64,000 bases of DNA from Paramacrobiotus metropolitanus (Eukaryota; Tardigrada; Eutardigrada; Parachela; Macrobiotidae): positions 1-64,000 of the forward strand of contig NW_026570471.1 in the NCBI RefSeq assembly GCF_019649055.1, written 5' to 3'. Shown here one piece after another: positions 1 through 12,554 of the stretch. The notes beneath the pieces are model-generated. The model was not told the DNA's origin, made no database searches, and was given only the letters and a program-made list of their open reading frames with translations. The position numbers and the translations under genes were made by a program. The number at the start of each line of letters is the position of its first letter. Within the stretch, counting starts at the first letter, position 1.

Positions 1-1329
1 TTTTCTTGCTGCACACGAAGGGATCTAAAGTTATTACTGGACGCTACACAAGTTAGCCGAATAACCACTCATCTAGTTTTTGTGGTTGATTTTCGTTGAT
101 TCCACTTTAATCAAAGTCTAACTGCCTTGTCTGTCGTCTTTTCTGATTTTAGTGGAATAAATACTTTAGATGTTGTATGTATGTGCACAAGTACCTATAA
201 CAAAACTTTAATAAGTATCATAATGCGAGTTTTAACTATGTACCAAAGAAATCGGCATTTATTGCAGAAAAGTATATCGTGAGCGCTATGATCTATCCAT
301 TATACTTCTATAGTCATTTCAAAGTTACATATTTGTGCACAAGTTACATATTTTACAAGTTACATATTTGCTTGCGTATATAGTTTACAAGTTTCTTTCT
401 GAAGTTGTACAATTTCTAAATTTCTTGCTGCGCACCAGTTTTAGGTCCGAAAAAATATGCTACATGCAACTAGTCAAAGATGCCATGTTGAATTTAAAGG
501 TCGTAAAGTCGCAAATTCCGTCTAAAAACAGCGTCTACTTATTAGAAAGTTCGAGTTGTTTTTTTCCGAAATTGTAGCACATGGCCGCATGTACGGTCGC
601 TGCATATGTACAGTGCATCAAAAAAGTGAGTACTGTATTTTTGCTTCGCTTAACTTCTCATAAAAAACCGCATCCGGAATAAATACAAACAGAAAATACC
701 GTAAATAAAACTTGCAAATCATGCAACATGTACAAGTTTTCACCAGTTTGGCAGACCGGAAGGCCCATGGCCATTTTCCAGAACAGGTTATACATCCATT
801 ATAATCTGTCCGAGTATCCGACTGGCTGAGAGAGGAATGGATTTAGAGGGTTTTTTAAGTGACCCCCCTCCTCCGACAGACCTTCCGTATGACGTCATCT
901 GCCATGCCGTAACGAAGTCATGGGCGGTCGCCGGTCGCCGCCAGAAGTTGATTCTTAGTAACACGGCTTGGTCGAATGGTGTGCTTACGGAGCTCACATC
1001 AGTACATGAATGTGATACTGCATGTATTTTGTACGAGATGATCAACACTGCACATCAAGTCATCAACACCGGTAGACCGTAGTGATGATGCTCAATGTAA
1101 AATTGTGCATCATCCGTGACCATTGCGGCAATGGGCAACTCTTTTGTCAAGACTTCTTCAGCAGCTGAGTCAGTTGGAATTGCGTATAGCTGAGTTTCTG
1201 TGTTGCTGTGGTGATATACAGAATACATCGTCGATCCACAGCAATGCGTCGTTGATTTCGCCACAACTATTTTAAATGTGCTATAAAATGCTTTCAGTTT
1301 TACGTTTCGTGGTCTGGTGAATTTCCGAC
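1..1329. other. Region upstream of gene A; fragments of repeated sequence
   Basis: No gene is supported. Positions about 211-280 (around 'agtatcataatgcgag') resemble part of intron 3 of gene A at about 2092-2158, so this stretch holds a partial duplicate of BTB-gene intron sequence. Positions about 875-945 resemble two copies of a 70 bp block at about 27180-27250 and 30449-30520 (starting 'gaccttccg'). The open frames here are short, lack homology and are not called. Confidence 0.5.
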
Positions 1330-4300
1330 ATGGTGAGACCGATTATCCGAATAACGAGGGTGCCGCGACGCTCCGGAGCCGGGATGCCAAACGACAGGAC
1401 GCCGAGATCCCCTCGTTCCGAGACGCCTCCAGCTCCATCCACGGCATCATCCGCATCGAACAGGACCGCTAGACAACCAGACACTCTCGTTAGTAATCGG
1501 ATGGAGGGGATGTCAGAAAGTGGAGTTTCGACGACCGACGTGCAGTTTTCAATCGGGCGATTTTTCGGCCCGGCAAAGATCTTTGGAGCGCATAAGTAAG
1601 TCATAATTTAATATGCAGCACGTCGCTCCACAATTTCATTATAAAATCACTCGTGGGATAAAATGGAAATCCTTGATGGTTTAACAGGTCCGTTCTAAGC
1701 AGCGCAAGCGATGTCTTCCACAACATGCTTAACGGCAGTCAGCCAGCGACAGGTGATGGCCCAATCGACATCCCCGATATTCTTCCGGAAGCGTTCGCAA
1801 ATATGTTAAGGTACGTACTCCGTCGTTCCATACGCAACATGACCGTCGTTCATTTCTCCAGTGCCCCGTCCAATTAGGACGTTGTCATTGTAATAGGTAT
1901 ATCTACGCCGATGCGCAGAACGTAGCAATAAAGGACGCTTTCCCCACAATGATGTGCGCTGATAAATACGGCCTGCCGTTGCTGGTTGACAAATGCTTTA
2001 ACCTCGTCCTCGATGACCTCAGTGCAAAGACCGGCGATGCTAATCGTTACTTGCTGCATCTGGATAATGTAAGTGATGCCAATGTAGCTTTATTAAGTAT
2101 CATAATGCGAGTACAAACTATTTACCAAACAAAACGGCATTTACAAGAGAAAAACTTCCTCTATGCTATACTGATCGGGGATCGTACCCATTGCACAAAT
2201 CGCGTTTCCCCGTTGCACTTGAGTAGATGCCAATGCTGACGTCGTTGTGAATAACGGTTTCCTGCTGGCTTCACTCGGTTTTTCGGTAGGCGCTTACGTG
2301 GGCTGTCGGTATCGGAAATGTCGTGGAAACCTGCTTGCACTTCGTGGACGTGCACTGTGTGGAGATCTTCAAATCGGAACTGTTCATTGAATTGCAACCC
2401 ACGACCCTGCAGATGATTTTGGAGCGCAAAACGCTGTTTGTCGAGGAAAGCGTTATTTACGTGGCCGTAAACAGGTGAATACCCAATTAGAAATTTGATC
2501 CATTCGCGCTTGTATGTACGAGATACATGTTTCAAATCGTTCATACGAGCAATACGGTTTAAGTGCCCGGCTAGCTATTGAAAAGGGGAAGTGACTGATT
2601 TCTAAGTTTTCCCGTCCAAATCGACTTCTTCCGGGAGTTATGATCTTCCCGTCGCACGAACGTGCAGTGTGGAGCATGTTTTTCGTGCGTACCATGTGCG
2701 ATTAGCATCAAAACACTTACGTATGCACATATTCATGACCATCACGAGCGTGCTAGAAATAAATGCACCTGTGCTTACTTGAGCGGACGGATTCGGTTGA
2801 GTTACAGATGCCCACTGTTATCAGGAAACAAAGTGTTGTGAGTCGTTTAATGCTTATTGACTCCAACAATATTATGCCTAACAAACTAGTGCATGGATCG
2901 TTATTACCCATGCGTACATAACATGGTTTTTCTTTTTGCAATGCTTTCTACAAATATTTATGAGTATCAACTGCACGCTTACTAAACCAATGTACGGTCT
3001 AAAGTTTGTTATTACATTCGAGAAGACTTTAACCGGGTTGTGTGCCAAGAAAATCTACAAACCCTATTAATAACATTTATATGGAAAGACAGTTTCATAT
3101 GTTTCGGATGAGTGGCTCACAGATAACCGCATATGATTCACAGGAGTGCATGTCGGTTCATGCAAATCGTTTACAGAGCTGACTGATAACGCCTAGGCAG
3201 TTATAACTTTATCTCGTTCGTAACGATTAGTGCCGTGGTTTGGCAAATTTTGTTCGAAAATACAAAAACTATACTTTAGCTGCCAACTGCCAAGCACCGG
3301 TGGCTGTCGGCAGCTGGTTTACATAAACATACAAACCTGCATTTTTACTGGCCAAAGCTCAGCTTGGCCCAAGCATTTGAATACTCTTATATAACATTAT
3401 TATGTTTTACTAAATATTTTTCCATCATTATAACTTTTAAAAAAAACGAAAATACTGAAGTTGATACACGCTCATGCATCGTCATCCTGAAAAACTGTAA
3501 ATATACTGTGAAACTGTGATCTAAAGAGCGATGTGTGTATAGATTACAGAGAATACGCACAATAACCGAAATATGACTTACGGACTTCTGTATTCTGAAA
3601 GCAGCTAAAAAATAAGTAGACACTGTAAATGAAAGTCGGCATGTGTAATTTTTCACACGCGCCATAAAATACTAACCGATTACGTTAATTACTTGAAAAA
3701 CTTATTGGCCTTGTATCTGTAAATTAAACTGATTCCTAATCATGGTAAGCACAAAACCGAAACGGTCCGCCTTTATCTGCAGTAGATACTGCTAAATTCT
3801 AAAACAACTGTATGTTTATAAACTTATGATCAGTGCAAAATTAAATTATTTCAAAAGCGCAAGTACCTGGTATACCGGCGGTAAAGTTGAACTCATCTCA
3901 TTAAATACAGCTCGATATATTGATACTTAACATATGTGCCTATATTGGTATGGCTATATGACATATGTATACTGTATGCTATATGACATATGTACACAGT
4001 CACAGTATACATGTACTTACAGTATATAAAGAAAACCGCCGAAGTAAGTACTGTAATACTTTGTTTATTTTTTAATTTTTTAATACTTTGTTTCCTATTT
4101 CTATTCATTAATATGATTAATTAACAGAAGACATTAAACAGTAATGGCTGACCTCCCATAGCAGACGCGCACGGACGCGTACATGATAGTATTACTGTTA
4201 TCAAAAAAGCCTCTTATCAGGATTTCACACGGAATCGCGTCGCAACGGCTGAATGCGCCAAGTTCAACTGTGCGCGCGGCAAAGTTGTCAGTGTGGTGAA

Positions 4301-6331
4301 AACCCAAAACTTGATATTTCACTCGATCGCAAGCTTCATACCGCGCTGCACCACTAAATCTTGATTTCACTGGTCTTACGTTTCCAATTAATAATCATCG
4401 GCGGCAGCTTATATGGAACTATTTAATTTATTGGGATAACAACCGGGAGCATCAGGCTGTGTCATTGCGTCTTTAGGCAAAGATTTTGAAATCGCTTGAA
4501 CAGTGCAACCGCATTTTATTACGAATTGATGCTTGCCTGCGAATGGCTACGATACTCGTATTTCTTTGTTTTGGCGAATTGTTGCACGGTTACTGTGCGC
4601 ATTGCACCGTTATGAATCTCTGATTGCTTCACAATCGAACCGCACGTTTAAATTTTAATGCTAATCAAGCCAAATTGGAGTGAATGGTTTGTACAAACCA
4701 TCCACAAAGAAACCCGCAGCTGTCTGCAGAATGCAGTGAGCAAAAATTCTTTTTCCAGGAAAGGATGAATATAATTTTGCCCAAACTGTGATTAATTAAC
4801 TGTTCGATGACGGTGTCAATTTTGTATCAGCCGAAAACTATTGCATCATTTTACACATACACCACAGCTACCGAATCCAAATCTCCCTGCTGATTAATAA
4901 AGAATAAAAGCGCCTAAACAAATGAATCCACACAAGCGCATTAAAATTACTAGTATCGTACTACAGAATACATATACCGGATAATATAATATTTGGAATA
5001 CAACCGCAATTAATTTCATAAACGATTGGGAGGCGGGGACGGCACAATTTGTACCGACAAAATTATTACCTTATGTCGGATTACGACAAAAACTTCCAGG
5101 ACAAATTTTGTCTTTTTCAAGACAAAAAAACACTGATTTAAGGGTGATTGTGATTCATACGTTTTCCGTATGAGTTAACGTCTAAATAGATGTACCGATA
5201 TTACTATGATTCATAATTTTATTATTGATGGGGAAAGGTCACCCGAATCGGTCTAATGATTCTTAGCTGAGGCAGAACGAAACAAAGGTCACCCTCACTT
5301 CCCGTACCAACCCAAGATCAACGTACATCTCCCGCATACACATGTTGATATTAAAAAATTTAAAACAAATTTTGGGATTACGGAACGTTTTGAGCTATGA
5401 ATTTTGCACATAACGAATGGACAACCCATAGATCGTGCCAGCGAATTAGCGAAGTTTCTGTTTAGATGGGCTGCAGCAGCATGCACTCGGAACAAATTGT
5501 ATCCTACACCGCAAAACCGGCGCCAGGTTTTAGGAGACATTTTGTCCCTTATCAGATTCCCATTGATGACCGTTACCCAACTCGTCGACGGCCCCTTGAA
5601 GGTAAGGCGGTGCGGCTGTTTGTTTTTGACAAAACAGAAACACATCTGCAATAACATGCACTGCCATGCGTGCTACTGCTAAAAATACTTCACATGTACA
5701 TGTACGTGAAAAATTTATTTCAAAATTGAATTAATATTAAACGGGACTGTCTCTTTTAAATTCTTTCGATTTTAACTTCACATTTCATATTTGAAACTTT
5801 TATATGCATGCACAGGATACGTTGTTACTGCCATCAGACTTCACGGACATTTGCCGCCACAAAGAATATCTCACCAACCACCCGCTCCGCTTCTCCACGG
5901 AACCCCGCCGGTCCCCGGTGATTTGTGTTGGTGACTGGGAGTTCCAACACAAGGAGGAAGTGTTCGCGAACGAAATGGACTACTGGTGTCCTGCGGTAGT
6001 GATCGGAGCTCGTGGATCGGAAGTCGTCTGTAAGACCTTGGAGACTGGCAAAGAAGACCTGGTTAATCGACGTCCAGAAACGATAATTCGCGCGGCCGAC
6101 TATTTAGAATACTACGAGCCCATCCTTCACGGGAGTCGTGGCTTCCATGAAGAGGCCACGTATATCAAAATGAAGGATGCCCAGCATATCATCCTCGTGG
6201 CGGGCATAAAACGTCAAGTTCAGTTCAGTGAGATTCTACTGAAACATACGCAGACAACAGCATGGATAAGCACTATGGAGAAGGATAACAGGAAGGTTCA
6301 CATCGTTCCCATGCGGAAGCGTATAGATTGA
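1330..6331 (+). CDS. BTB-BACK protein, gene A (six exons, intact)
   Basis: Proposed join: 1330-1595, 1688-1810, 1897-2068, 2290-2474, 5466-5601, 5816-6331, giving 465 aa. All introns are GT-AG and all phases agree. Exon 1 encodes a Pro/Ser/Arg-rich leader and the BTB start (DVQFSIGRFFGPAKIF). Exons 2-3 complete the BTB fold (IDIPDILPEAF, MMCADKYGLP). Exons 4-5 encode BACK (CLHFVDVH, then RWAAAACTRN and PTPQNRRQVLGDI), as in BTBD3/BTBD6-type proteins. The last exon (residues 295-465) replaces the PHR domain of BTBD6 with a different module (RRSPVICVGDWEF, YWCPAVVIGARGSEVVC), possibly Tudor/SH3-like. BTB-BACK proteins are commonly Cul3 ubiquitin-ligase adaptors; that role is family knowledge and is not shown here. 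Intron 4 is about 3 kb because it holds a transposon. Confidence 0.85.
3062..5233 (+). mobile_element. Non-autonomous TIR transposon, copy 1, in intron 4 of gene A
   Basis: The left end reads CCCTATTAATAAC and the right end TTATTATTGATGGGG, whose complement CCCCATCAATAATAA matches the left end. The 2.17 kb body is homologous, in inverted orientation, to 13644-16269. Matching blocks include the left 120 bp, the segment around 4140-4520 and the right 150 bp ('attactatgattcat' region). No transposase-like frame is visible, so it is non-autonomous. A target duplication is not clear for this copy (caaa / aaag). Confidence 0.75.
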
Positions 6332-7291
6332 GTTGCGCTGGAATGGTTTGAAGCGATTACTAGTTAACGGTAGTGTCACCTAGTCTGTTGTATGTTCACC
6401 GGAAACTGACTACAATGGCCTGCTGATTCATTGCGGTATCATTACGTTTTGTTAAGTAATTCTAGTAATATGGATTTTTTATAATTACGAAGCTACGGAT
6501 TCTGACGCAATTTCAGAATTATTTCAGAATGAATGAATTTCTGACGCAAGTTTTATCTTACGACATACCTTAGCTCTTCACCTGGTGATAAGGTAGAAAA
6601 TAAAAGATCAGAAAGGTCACACAGAAGAAGTGCATCATTTATGTGTAATAATATTATATTAACTGCACATTTACCTTTCTATTACTAGGCGGCAAGCACT
6701 GCATCCATATTCAAAATAGCATCACAAACGTTAGAATAGTACTTACATGTGTGATGTACTTAGAATGATTGTAAAATTCACTGACCACCTCGCATTGCCA
6801 CCTACAAAGGGAAAGTTTCATGCGCAAGTGCACCACCGCGGAATGTTACGGTAACTGCCCTCTGGCGCCGCCTCAAACAAAAGAAGAGTGAGGCTACGAG
6901 CCGGATAGGTAGAATAATACGTTTAGAAGTACAGATAATTCCTTGGATTATGGTTGCTCTTGATTCATTTGACTGATTGATTATTGACGAGTAGCCAAGA
7001 TGAATAAAGGACAGGCAGAGATAGAATGTTCAGACTTCAGCCTGGCTACGGCTAAACCCGTAAATAAGCGCTCTCACGCCGCACGTATACTTTTTACGTG
7101 GATGAACTTTAAATATTCTAGGCTACTCGTAGTCAAGGTACCATTTACTCAAGCTCCAGTAACACGTACGCGAGAAAAGCCGCTGCCATCAGCTGAGAAA
7201 TGCATGCTGAACTACGGTTGTTCACGGTTTTTTTTAGCAAGTGTGCTTGTGCACGGTAACTTTATTTTAAAACGTCCCTCTTGTGTTGAGG
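6332..7291. other. Intergenic, gene A to F-box gene
   Basis: A weak open frame at 7000-7449 runs into the (GT)n hairpin repeat and shows no domain. I see no supported gene. Confidence 0.5.
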
Positions 7292-7533
7292 GTATACTTC
7301 GATATGTCACATGTTCCGGCTCCCCTTGCAAATCGGCTACACGTCTCGGCTCCCGGTTAAATGAAAATGATCTTTATCTAGATTTACCGGCTAACATACA
7401 CACAGCTTCAGCTAACACACACAGCTGTGTGTGTGTGTGTGTGTGCTAGCGGCACATACTCTCATTTAGGTGGGAGCCGAGACGTGTAGCCGATTTCCAA
7501 GGGGAGCCGGAACGTGTGGCATATCGAAGTACG
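7292..7533. repeat. Imperfect inverted repeat around a (GT)n tract
   Basis: Arm 7292-7363 and arm 7462-7533 are reverse complements over about 70 bp at roughly 85-90 percent identity (shared core 'aatcggctacacgtctcggc'). The roughly 100 bp loop holds an (ACAC)/(GT)n microsatellite at about 7424-7446. It looks like a small fold-back MITE. It ends about 85 bp before the start codon of the F-box gene, so it may overlap that gene's promoter or 5' UTR. Confidence 0.85.
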
Positions 7534-7617
7534 AACAGTGTAACTCCTTCCGTTGGTACTTACTTGCGCTGCGCATCCTGTTTGCCGCGTACCAAGTTTC
7601 CTAACCGAGTTGTCGCG

Positions 7618-10144
7618 ATGTTCGTCTACGGAGACGAGATGCACCAGGTGTTCGCTTGGAATGCCGTGGATGTCCTGGTCGAGGGAGGCATGCTGCAGCG
7701 CGGCGCCGTTATCAACGTAGCGGACGGGGGCCTGCTCATTGATTTTCGATGTGCGGGACAGCGAGCGCAGTTGATCGAGTACGGACGCATTTTGCGCTGC
7801 AGTCCCGAGTTCGCATGGTTCGCGGTGTGGGAACCCAAGCCGTTGCAGGTCCTGCTGCGCCGTTTGGCAGACGGTGCGTGGATCTGGTATCCGGGCCAGT
7901 CGGTCTCCCAGGGAGAACTGTTTTTGCAACACGCGGAACGTGTGGAGGTGCAGCTGCCCCACGGCACCGTCAGCGAACTGGTCCCTAGCGACCAAGTGCG
8001 CCCACCGCCCACGGATGCCGACCTCCAAGAGTGGCGGGTGAAGGAAGATAATTTCGTCGTTCGCAGATGCCCGCTGCCGACCTTCTACTGGTCCGAGGCG
8101 TCCGGCTCGCTGCGGGAGATCTTCCAGTACGAAGTGAACCAACGTTTCAGAGTGCTGTGCACCGCTCTGCTTAGTCAATCGTTCACCTATCTGCAGTGGC
8201 ACCAGGCCACTCCTTTGAAGCCAGAACAAGTGGTACGTTACTTAGTCAACGTGGTTCACTGTTCTCATTTGCCTCCGGCCAAAGCTTAAAAAAACTTCGC
8301 TACAGTAGGCTTCAGTGAAAATAATTCGAAAAAAGGGTGGATCACTCGTTTGTGCCAAGTGATACATGAAAATAATCACTGAAACGGGCATAAATGTATT
8401 ACATATTTAGTATTTTTGTGATTCTGCTGTAATAATTTTACGGTTATGGATTTTTGGTGTGGCAGGAAAAGCATTACAACCTTGTGAGGAAAAAGGATGA
8501 GGAGATGGATCGGACATCCCCAGCATGGAAATGGTTGCTCCGCCAGCGCGGAACGGCTAACACACAAAAGCGGAAGCTCCCTGGCAGTCGGCACAGCAGC
8601 ATGCCATTGCCAACGGAACTGCTGGTGGAGATCTACCAGTCTCTGGACTCCGTCGAGCGCGTCCGCTGTCGGCTTGTCTGTCCCCTGTGGAACAGTGTTT
8701 TCGCCAGAGAAGCCGACTTCCCTTATGTGCGCGTCTCCTGCAATGTCGCGAATTATTGTTTCGTGCCGGATCATGTGCATACTCGGTTGTACTGGATGAC
8801 TGTCTGCTTGCTGAAATGTCTTAACAGCACCACCAAAATGGCGGTCTTAAGCGACTTCGACTGGTGCGAAGGCTTCGAATTCCTGGAACTTGTCTACGGC
8901 ATCCTCGATGAGACCAGCCTATCGGCGGTGCAGTTCTACAAGGGCCATTTCGTGGAAGAAAAGGACCATGTGGGCGATGTGGTACGCTGTCTGGCCTATT
9001 TCGAGGTCGAGCCGGATGCGTCGCGCGGGCGCATTGTGTGGCGCCAGTGTTACATCGGGGATCGGAACATCACGGCCCGCGTCGTGCACCATTCGTTCAC
9101 CGGCCAGACGGAAGAGGAGCGTGAAGCGGAGCTGTGGGATCTCGTGGAGAAGAATCTCGTCCTCACGAAGCCGCTGGACCGGCCAGCCGTGGTGCAATGG
9201 ATTGCCGAAGGCATTGCGCAACAGCGAGAGAAGCGCCTGGAAACGATTAAAGTGGTTCAGCATTCTGTGGCGCAGGAGAAGAGAACTGAGCCGGAAATGC
9301 TTGCATGTGTATACGTTCCACGAATTGCGATTTGATTTGAAACAACTCAATCTTGCGCTCATTTACGGCCAAAAGATTTTGGGTGTTTAATATGCATGCA
9401 ACGTTCCGCTGGGAAGATAATGCATCTGGGCATGAACTACGATCGTGTACGAAAGTAGTTCACCCAGATGCATTACCTTTCCAGCGGAACGTTCCACGTG
9501 GAACGTTGAAAGCCGCACCGCTACGCCCAAACGCTTGTTGAGAAGTGATTTTATTAAAAATTTAAACACAAGCGTAAGCGATTACAGCAATTGAATTTTC
9601 AACAAACCGGAGTGCCGCCATTTGTATTACGCGAAGAGGAAAACTGTATTTCACTCATTAAAAAAAACAAATTTTGTGATAATAGTGTATTCATTCATTA
9701 TTTATTTTAAGAAGATCGTCCGCGGTTCGTAAAAAGAGTGTTTGTGCAACAGTTTGGCATTTGAGTGTACGGTACTATTGTTTTGCCAGCCGTATATGTT
9801 TTCACGCTAATGTATAAAACTCTTCGGGCTACAGAATGCAGATTGCAGGGATATATACAGTACTGTAAAAACGTGTTAAGGGGCGGCTGGAAAATTTTAG
9901 CACACAGACCTTAATTTGAATATGTATCATGTGTGCGCCATTATTTGAGTAGTATAAGCCGTAATCGATAGATGTGTTGCAGATTCTGAACCACTATCAG
10001 TCGGCAGATTTGCGCTCGTCCACTCCGTACCGCTACAGGAAGTGGACGCCGGCTACCCTCTGCGAACTGGACGCCAGCCAACTGACCCCGTTAACGGCGG
10101 CGGTGTTGAGCGAAAGCATTGATCCAGGCGAATTGTCTTGCTAA
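7618..10144 (+). CDS. F-box protein with repetitive N-terminal half
   Basis: Proposed join: 7618-8232, 8466-9251, 9983-10144 (about 520 aa), all introns phase 0. The exon 2 donor is uncertain: GT sites at 9252, 9255 and 9309 are all phase 0. Exon 1 encodes a soluble domain of unknown type with barrel-like stretches (VDVLVEGGMLQRGAVINV, GGLLIDF). Exon 2 encodes an F-box (LPTELLVEIYQSLDSVER, RCRLVCPLWNSVF) and about 190 further residues. Exon 3 closes with TPYRYRKWTPATLCELD. F-box proteins bind Skp1 in SCF ubiquitin ligases; that role is inferred from the F-box. The start ATG at 7618 is the first in the open frame, which itself continues upstream. I recall similar proteins from tardigrade genomes, but this was not checked. 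Confidence 0.75.
9400..9495. repeat. Short palindromic element in F-box intron 2
   Basis: The arms (about 9400-9447 and 9450-9495) are reverse complements: 'aacgttccgctggg...' against '...ccagcggaacgtt', with 'atgcatctggg' inside. Loop is only a few bases. This is a hairpin MITE-like insertion lying in the intron. Confidence 0.8.
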
Positions 10145-11779
10145 CTGTGATGCACTTGTACAAGCCGGGTTGGAGATTTTCTTTACATTGTATTCCTATC
10201 CTTGTGTGGTTAAGGGTGTTTGCCATTAAAAATATATTATAGAATAGGATTATATATGTCTGCTCCTACACAGTTAAATCGAAGGGGTTGAGTTTTCTTT
10301 TTTGTCTGTTTTGTAGGCGCACCGATTACGTCAGCGTGTTTTATAAAGGTCAGAAAATACTTGCGATAACGGCGTGCGTAATGAAGCTAAACCAAATCAC
10401 AGAATACGTCGGAGGCCACGTCGTGCACTAGTAAACTGACACTCCATCTGTAGTTAGAAAAAAAGCGGAAAGGATTTTCGACACTTTAATAGGCCTTATG
10501 TTTGGAGGGCCTGTTATACCGTTTTGATTGCTGTACTCAAACGAGAAGGGTTACCAGCGCGGAGTTAAGTTGATTAGTGTGTATTAGCTGCTTTTGTAGA
10601 CTGTAATGAATGGGTAAACGGAAATGTGAGCAACGTGGCTGTAGTAGATCTCTGTGGTTACTGAAAGAAAAGTCTTTCCTTATAAAAACAACAACTGTCA
10701 CAATTGAGATATACACGCGCTAGGCGTTGTTACCCTTTAATTGGCTAACTTCATTGTGTATCTTTAAGGGTGCTTTTAATTGAAAATAAATACTTTTACA
10801 TTTTCCTGTTAGTTGGCAGTAGCTTCCAGAAATTAGTTATCAAGAAGATTTACAGAGCAGAAAATTCCGGTGATTGTGCCGCGTAATTTGGGATACCTTG
10901 CATTAATACGCCGCTAACAATGGTTCTGGCAGTCCTTTCTGTTTACAAGAGTTCATTATGCTCTACTCCGTTACCATGTTCCGGGTAAATGCCGGTCTCG
11001 CTCACATCGCGGCTTCCCCCAGATGTTCTACTTCCGGTACTCATATTAAGATGCCAAGAGAGTCATAATCTTACTGTAATAAGAAAGTTTAATGCTAACC
11101 CTATCAATAGTTTCTGTGTTATCAGACATACTTATGCGTTCTGGCTGAGTGAGTCACGAAAAAACTGATGTGGTAGATACTTCTGCATAACGTTTCACAA
11201 AAGTCACGTTCCATGCGGACATGCTAACGTGCACACACTAGTACTTCTTTATCTGGACCAGATTAAACATTTGTGTTTTAACGACAAATTCATCGGCAGT
11301 ACACAAAAAAAGTTACCCACAAGAAAATAATGTCGGATATCGGCAATTCTTGAGCAGAATACTAATTAGCGTAATTACGGAAGATAACAAAACATTGCCG
11401 TTAAGCGCGCTTGATGTAGCAGACGATGCACAGTATTAATTTCTAAATTTCAGACTGCGCATATCCTAATCACGATAATCTAAACTGATTCGATGGCGGG
11501 CTAACTATGTACATTCCATCTTTAGGTGGGCGTAGCAATACCATCTGTTTACTGATGGACTTCGTCTCGAAAAGCACTAGATCTGATTGTTCATCCAACG
11601 TGGCTGGGAAAATGTGGTCAATTTTCGCTTCCCGTGTGCCGGCTACAGGACCGTAATTATCATTACGTAATAACAAATGACCGGATACGAATGAATCGGT
11701 TATGATCACGCAGCGGTCGTCTACAACAGCAATCACGTGATCCACTGCGATAACAATTCCGTCATCCGTACACACTTAT
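10145..11779. other. Intergenic, AT-rich
   Basis: No convincing gene. A 101-codon reverse-strand frame at 11470-11775 (VLFETKSISKQMVLLRPP) has fairly protein-like composition but no ATG and ends against the neighbouring fold-back MITE. It could be a stranded exon of a lost gene; I recognise no family. Confidence 0.4.
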
Positions 11780-12420
11780 AGGGAAATGACCCGGTACATA
11801 GCTTCAGAAATGGGATATATACACTAAACTAAAACTTTCGCTTGCGCGCACTCCGAATCACTTTTTTTAAAACTTTATGTCATTTTAAAGCTAAATGATT
11901 TGTATATGTTGTTCTGAAAATCTAATTTTAAATGATTTCAGTATTTTAAAATAATTTAAACGGAAAAATGCTATGGATCTGAATTTGGTTCATTCGACTT
12001 TACAGCATGCACTGTTGCGAACCAAAAGTCTGGTTGTTATCCGATCTTTTCGAAACTTTGCTATAAAAAGCACACTGCTGTAAAGTCGAATGTGAACCAA
12101 ATTCAGATCCATAGCATTTTTCCCGATTTTAAAATTATTTTAAAATACTTTGAAATTAAAATACTTTAAATGCATAAATTAAAATACTTTGAAATTAAAA
12201 TACTTTAAATGCATATGCATTTAAAATTTTCCGCCATTTTATTACGTCATATCTCGGCAACCAGATGTTGCACGCGCAAACGAATTTCAGAACACTGTAT
12301 ACAAATTATTCTGCTTCAATATGACATAAGCTTTTAAAAAAAGTGATTCGGAGGGCGCGCAAGCGGAAGTTTTAGTGTATGTATCCCATTTGTTAAGCTA
12401 TGGTACCGGGGCATTTTCCT
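11780..12420. mobile_element. Long fold-back MITE
   Basis: Nearly the whole 640 bp is one inverted repeat. The outer ends are 'agggaaatgacccggtac' and the complement of 'gtaccggggcattttcct'. Further in, 'cgcttgcgcgc' and 'ccgaatcactttttttaaaa' occur on both arms. The innermost arms (about 11970-12012 and 12078-12121) share 'atgctatggatctgaattt'. The right arm holds an extra direct duplication around 12150-12210. There is no coding content. Confidence 0.85.
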
Positions 12421-12554
12421 TAAAAAGACTTTCTTATAAAAGTTATATATGTATATAGAACAATTGATTTAGACTTTTTCCATGCACTGGATTACTTCCA
12501 TTGATAATTTTTAAATCTTTTTCAGTTGTCAAGAGCGTTCCCTTTACTTTCCTA

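Noticed and set aside
837-1082. 81-codon forward frame before gene A
   Set aside because: It overlaps a dispersed 70 bp repeat block and has no domain.
7000-7449. 149-codon forward frame
   Set aside because: It ends in the (GT)n tract and crosses one arm of the hairpin repeat; composition is not protein-like.
7462-8229. 255-codon reverse-strand frame
   Set aside because: Antisense shadow of F-box exon 1; the sense strand has consistent splice sites and an F-box downstream.
11470-11775. Reverse-strand 101-codon frame considered as a gene
   Set aside because: No ATG and no supported splice partner; noted only as a possible stranded exon.
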